Assembly (NCBI GenBank): GCA_012522985.1
Contig: JAAYJJ010000137.1
Coordinates: 1-10,935 of the forward strand
Reading direction: 5' to 3'
From: Aliarcobacter butzleri
Lineage (GTDB): Bacteria; Campylobacterota; Campylobacteria; Campylobacterales; Arcobacteraceae
DNA: 10,935 nucleotides
Below, piece by piece: positions 9,788-10,935 of the stretch (positions are counted from its first letter, which is position 1; each line of letters begins with the position of its first letter). The translations under genes were made by a program, and so were the position numbers. The notes beneath the pieces are model-generated. The model was given only the letters and a program-made list of their open reading frames with translations. It had not been told where the DNA came from and did not search any database.

Positions 9788-9793
9788 ATTATA
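9788..9793 (-). promoter_or_regulatory. -10 element of the ccsBA promoter
   Basis: A perfect TATAAT on the minus strand, 28 nt before the TTG start, predicts a short leader of about 20 nt. No canonical -35 is present at the right distance; the upstream DNA is simply A/T-rich, as is common for sigma-70 promoters in this phylum. It faces away from the cmoB promoter inside the 124-nt spacer 9760-9883. Confidence 0.55.
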
Positions 9794-9813
9794 TAGTAAG
9801 ATTTATTAGATTA

Positions 9814-9843
9814 TTGTATATTTTATTAAACTAATGTTAAAAT
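9814..9843 (+). promoter_or_regulatory. Probable cmoB promoter
   Basis: TTGTAT (9814-9819) and an extended -10 TGTTAAAAT (9835-9843; hexamer at 9838-9843) are 18 nt apart, about 40 nt before the cmoB ATG. An alternative -10, TATATT at 9855-9860, has no clear -35 partner. The extended -10 is identical to the one before ligA. Confidence 0.45.
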
Positions 9844-9883
9844 TAAAGAAAGATTATATTTAACCTAGGTGTAAAAAAGTAAA

Positions 9884-10798
9884 ATGGATATAAAAAACAT
9901 AAGAAATAAAAGAAATAATTGGTTTTTATGGAAAAACATAAAACCACTTTATGAAAAAGTAGAAAAATTTAAGCAAATTGATGTACAAAATGTGGAGATA
10001 ATTTTTGATGATTGGTTTATATGTAAGTGTGATGATAAGATAAAAGAAGATATCAAAGATAGACTATATGAGTGTGCCAAGGCTCTTAGACCTTGGAGGA
10101 AGGGACCTTTTAGTTTATGTGATATAGATATAGATAGTGAGTGGCAAAGCAATATTAAGTATGATATTATTAAAAACTATTTGGATATAGAGGGCAAGAT
10201 GGTAGCTGATGTTGGCTGTAATAATGGTTATTATATGTTTAGAATGCTAGAACTTAAGCCTGAAAAACTAGTAGGTTTTGATCCTTCGCCACTTTTTAAA
10301 CTACAGTTTGATTTAGTCAACCACTTTGCAAAAAGTGGTATCATTTATGAGCTTTTAGGAGTAGAACATATAGAGTATTACGAACATAAGTTTGATTTTA
10401 TTGTGATGATGGGTGTTTTGTACCATAGAAGTGATCCAATAGCAACTCTAAAATCTCTAAATAAAGCTCTAAATAAAAATGGAAAGATTTTAATAGATAC
10501 TTTTATGATAGATGGTGATGATGATATCGCACTTTGTCCAAAAGATAGGTATTCTAAGATCCCTAATATTTACTTTATACCTACAGTTAAGGCTTTATAT
10601 AATTGGCTTGGTAGAGCAGGGTTTGGGGAGTTTGAACTAATAGATATAAAAACTACAGACTCTAGCGAACAAAGAGCGACCAAATGGAGCTTTGATCAAA
10701 GTTTGGATGATTTTTTGGATCCAAATGATAGCTCTTTGACTGTAGAAGGATATCCAGCACCAAAAAGAGTCTATGTAAAGGCTAGGAAGATTAACTAA
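9884..10798 (+). CDS. cmoB: tRNA U34 carboxymethyltransferase CmoB
   Basis: CmoB transfers a carboxymethyl group from carboxy-S-adenosylmethionine to 5-hydroxyuridine at the tRNA wobble position, giving cmo5U, which widens codon reading in four-codon boxes. The 304-residue protein has the family landmarks: RPWRKGPF (69-76), EWQSNIKYD (86-94) with Lys92, the class I methyltransferase loop VADVGCNNGYY (107-117), GFDPSP (131-136), MGVLYHRSDP (176-185) and the C-terminal EGYPAPKRVYV (288-298). Tyr180 and Arg295 sit 20 residues before E. coli Tyr200 and Arg315, which bind the carboxy-SAM carboxylate; Lys92 would be the third ligand. The N-terminus is about 20 residues shorter than in E. coli. AGGTG at 9867-9871 is a usable but rather distant ribosome site. 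It is the only rightward gene, divergent from ccsBA. CmoA, which makes the cofactor, is not in the window. Confidence 0.94.
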   Translation: MDIKNIRNKRNNWFLWKNIKPLYEKVEKFKQIDVQNVEIIFDDWFICKCDDKIKEDIKDRLYECAKALRPWRKGPFSLCDIDIDSEWQSNIKYDIIKNYLDIEGKMVADVGCNNGYYMFRMLELKPEKLVGFDPSPLFKLQFDLVNHFAKSGIIYELLGVEHIEYYEHKFDFIVMMGVLYHRSDPIATLKSLNKALNKNGKILIDTFMIDGDDDIALCPKDRYSKIPNIYFIPTVKALYNWLGRAGFGEFELIDIKTTDSSEQRATKWSFDQSLDDFLDPNDSSLTVEGYPAPKRVYVKARKIN

Positions 10799-10845
10799 GT
10801 TTTTAAGTAGTAAAGATATTAAAGTTGTGTTATGATTTGGTTTAG

Positions 10846-10873
10846 TTGATTTAAAGAGAATATTATCTATAAT
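10846..10873 (+). promoter_or_regulatory. Promoter-like sequence pointing out of the window
   Basis: TTGATT (10846-10851), a 16-nt spacer and a perfect TATAAT (10868-10873) form the best sigma-70 match in the window on the plus strand. It sits in the 137-nt tail after cmoB, where no gene is visible. It probably serves a gene or RNA starting near or beyond the right edge; there is also no clear terminator between it and cmoB. Confidence 0.4.
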
Positions 10874-10935
10874 TAAATAATGATATTTTGTATTTTTATA
10901 AGCTAAGTTTTATTTTTTTACTATGCCAGTTATCA

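Noticed and set aside
9949..10152. A 67-codon leftward open frame inside cmoB
   Set aside because: It lies wholly antisense within conserved cmoB coding sequence and has no independent support.
10799..10935. Rho-independent terminator after cmoB
   Set aside because: There is a run of Ts near 10912-10919 but no stable GC-containing stem in front of it, so I do not call a terminator.
10923..10935. ATG at 10923 as the start of a downstream gene
   Set aside because: Only four codons are visible and the preceding T-rich sequence has no ribosome site.

Overview
The window is AT-rich (roughly 30% GC by eye), compact and coding on nearly every base. It looks like chromosomal DNA from a member of the Campylobacterota (the former Epsilonproteobacteria). 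The main reasons are the ~900-residue fused ResB-CcsA cytochrome c synthetase with the histidine layout of the Helicobacter hepaticus CcsBA, the Campylobacterota-type LigA, strong use of ATA, AGA, TTA and CTA codons, and promoters with a good -10 but little -35. I cannot name the genus.

Layout. Seven genes run leftwards on the minus strand, from 9759 to the left edge, with almost no space between them: ccsBA (902 aa), a PepD-like M20 dipeptidase, ligA, a 677-aa AsmA-like envelope protein, aroE, a LapG-type periplasmic transglutaminase-like cysteine peptidase, and the first 100 codons of a phosphoglycerol-transferase (MdoB/OpgB-like) membrane protein cut by the window start. Spacing is an overlap or a gap of 10 nt or less everywhere except the 48-nt gap before ligA, which carries a likely internal promoter. 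On the other side of a 124-nt divergent promoter region, cmoB is transcribed rightwards (9884-10798). It is followed by a 137-nt tail with a promoter-like sequence pointing out of the window.

How the genes fit together. The block mixes housekeeping enzymes (DNA ligase, shikimate dehydrogenase, dipeptidase) with four envelope or periplasmic functions: cytochrome c maturation, an AsmA-like membrane-anchored protein, a LapG-type protease and a periplasmic-facing phosphoglycerol transferase. The tail AsmA-like - aroE - lapG-like - opgB-like is translationally coupled and reads as an envelope-remodelling group with aroE inserted. CmoB is the second step of tRNA U34 (cmo5U) modification; its partner CmoA is not in the window.

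No mobile element, CRISPR array, tRNA, rRNA or phage gene was seen, and I found no clear evidence of a new defence or mobile system. The points most worth a second look are the three ~175-residue repeats inside the AsmA-like protein, the LapG-like protease without LapA or LapD nearby and with a CX4C pair next to its catalytic His, the complete absence of cysteine from CcsBA with a signal-peptide-like segment at its fusion joint, and a shared extended -10 sequence in front of ligA and cmoB.
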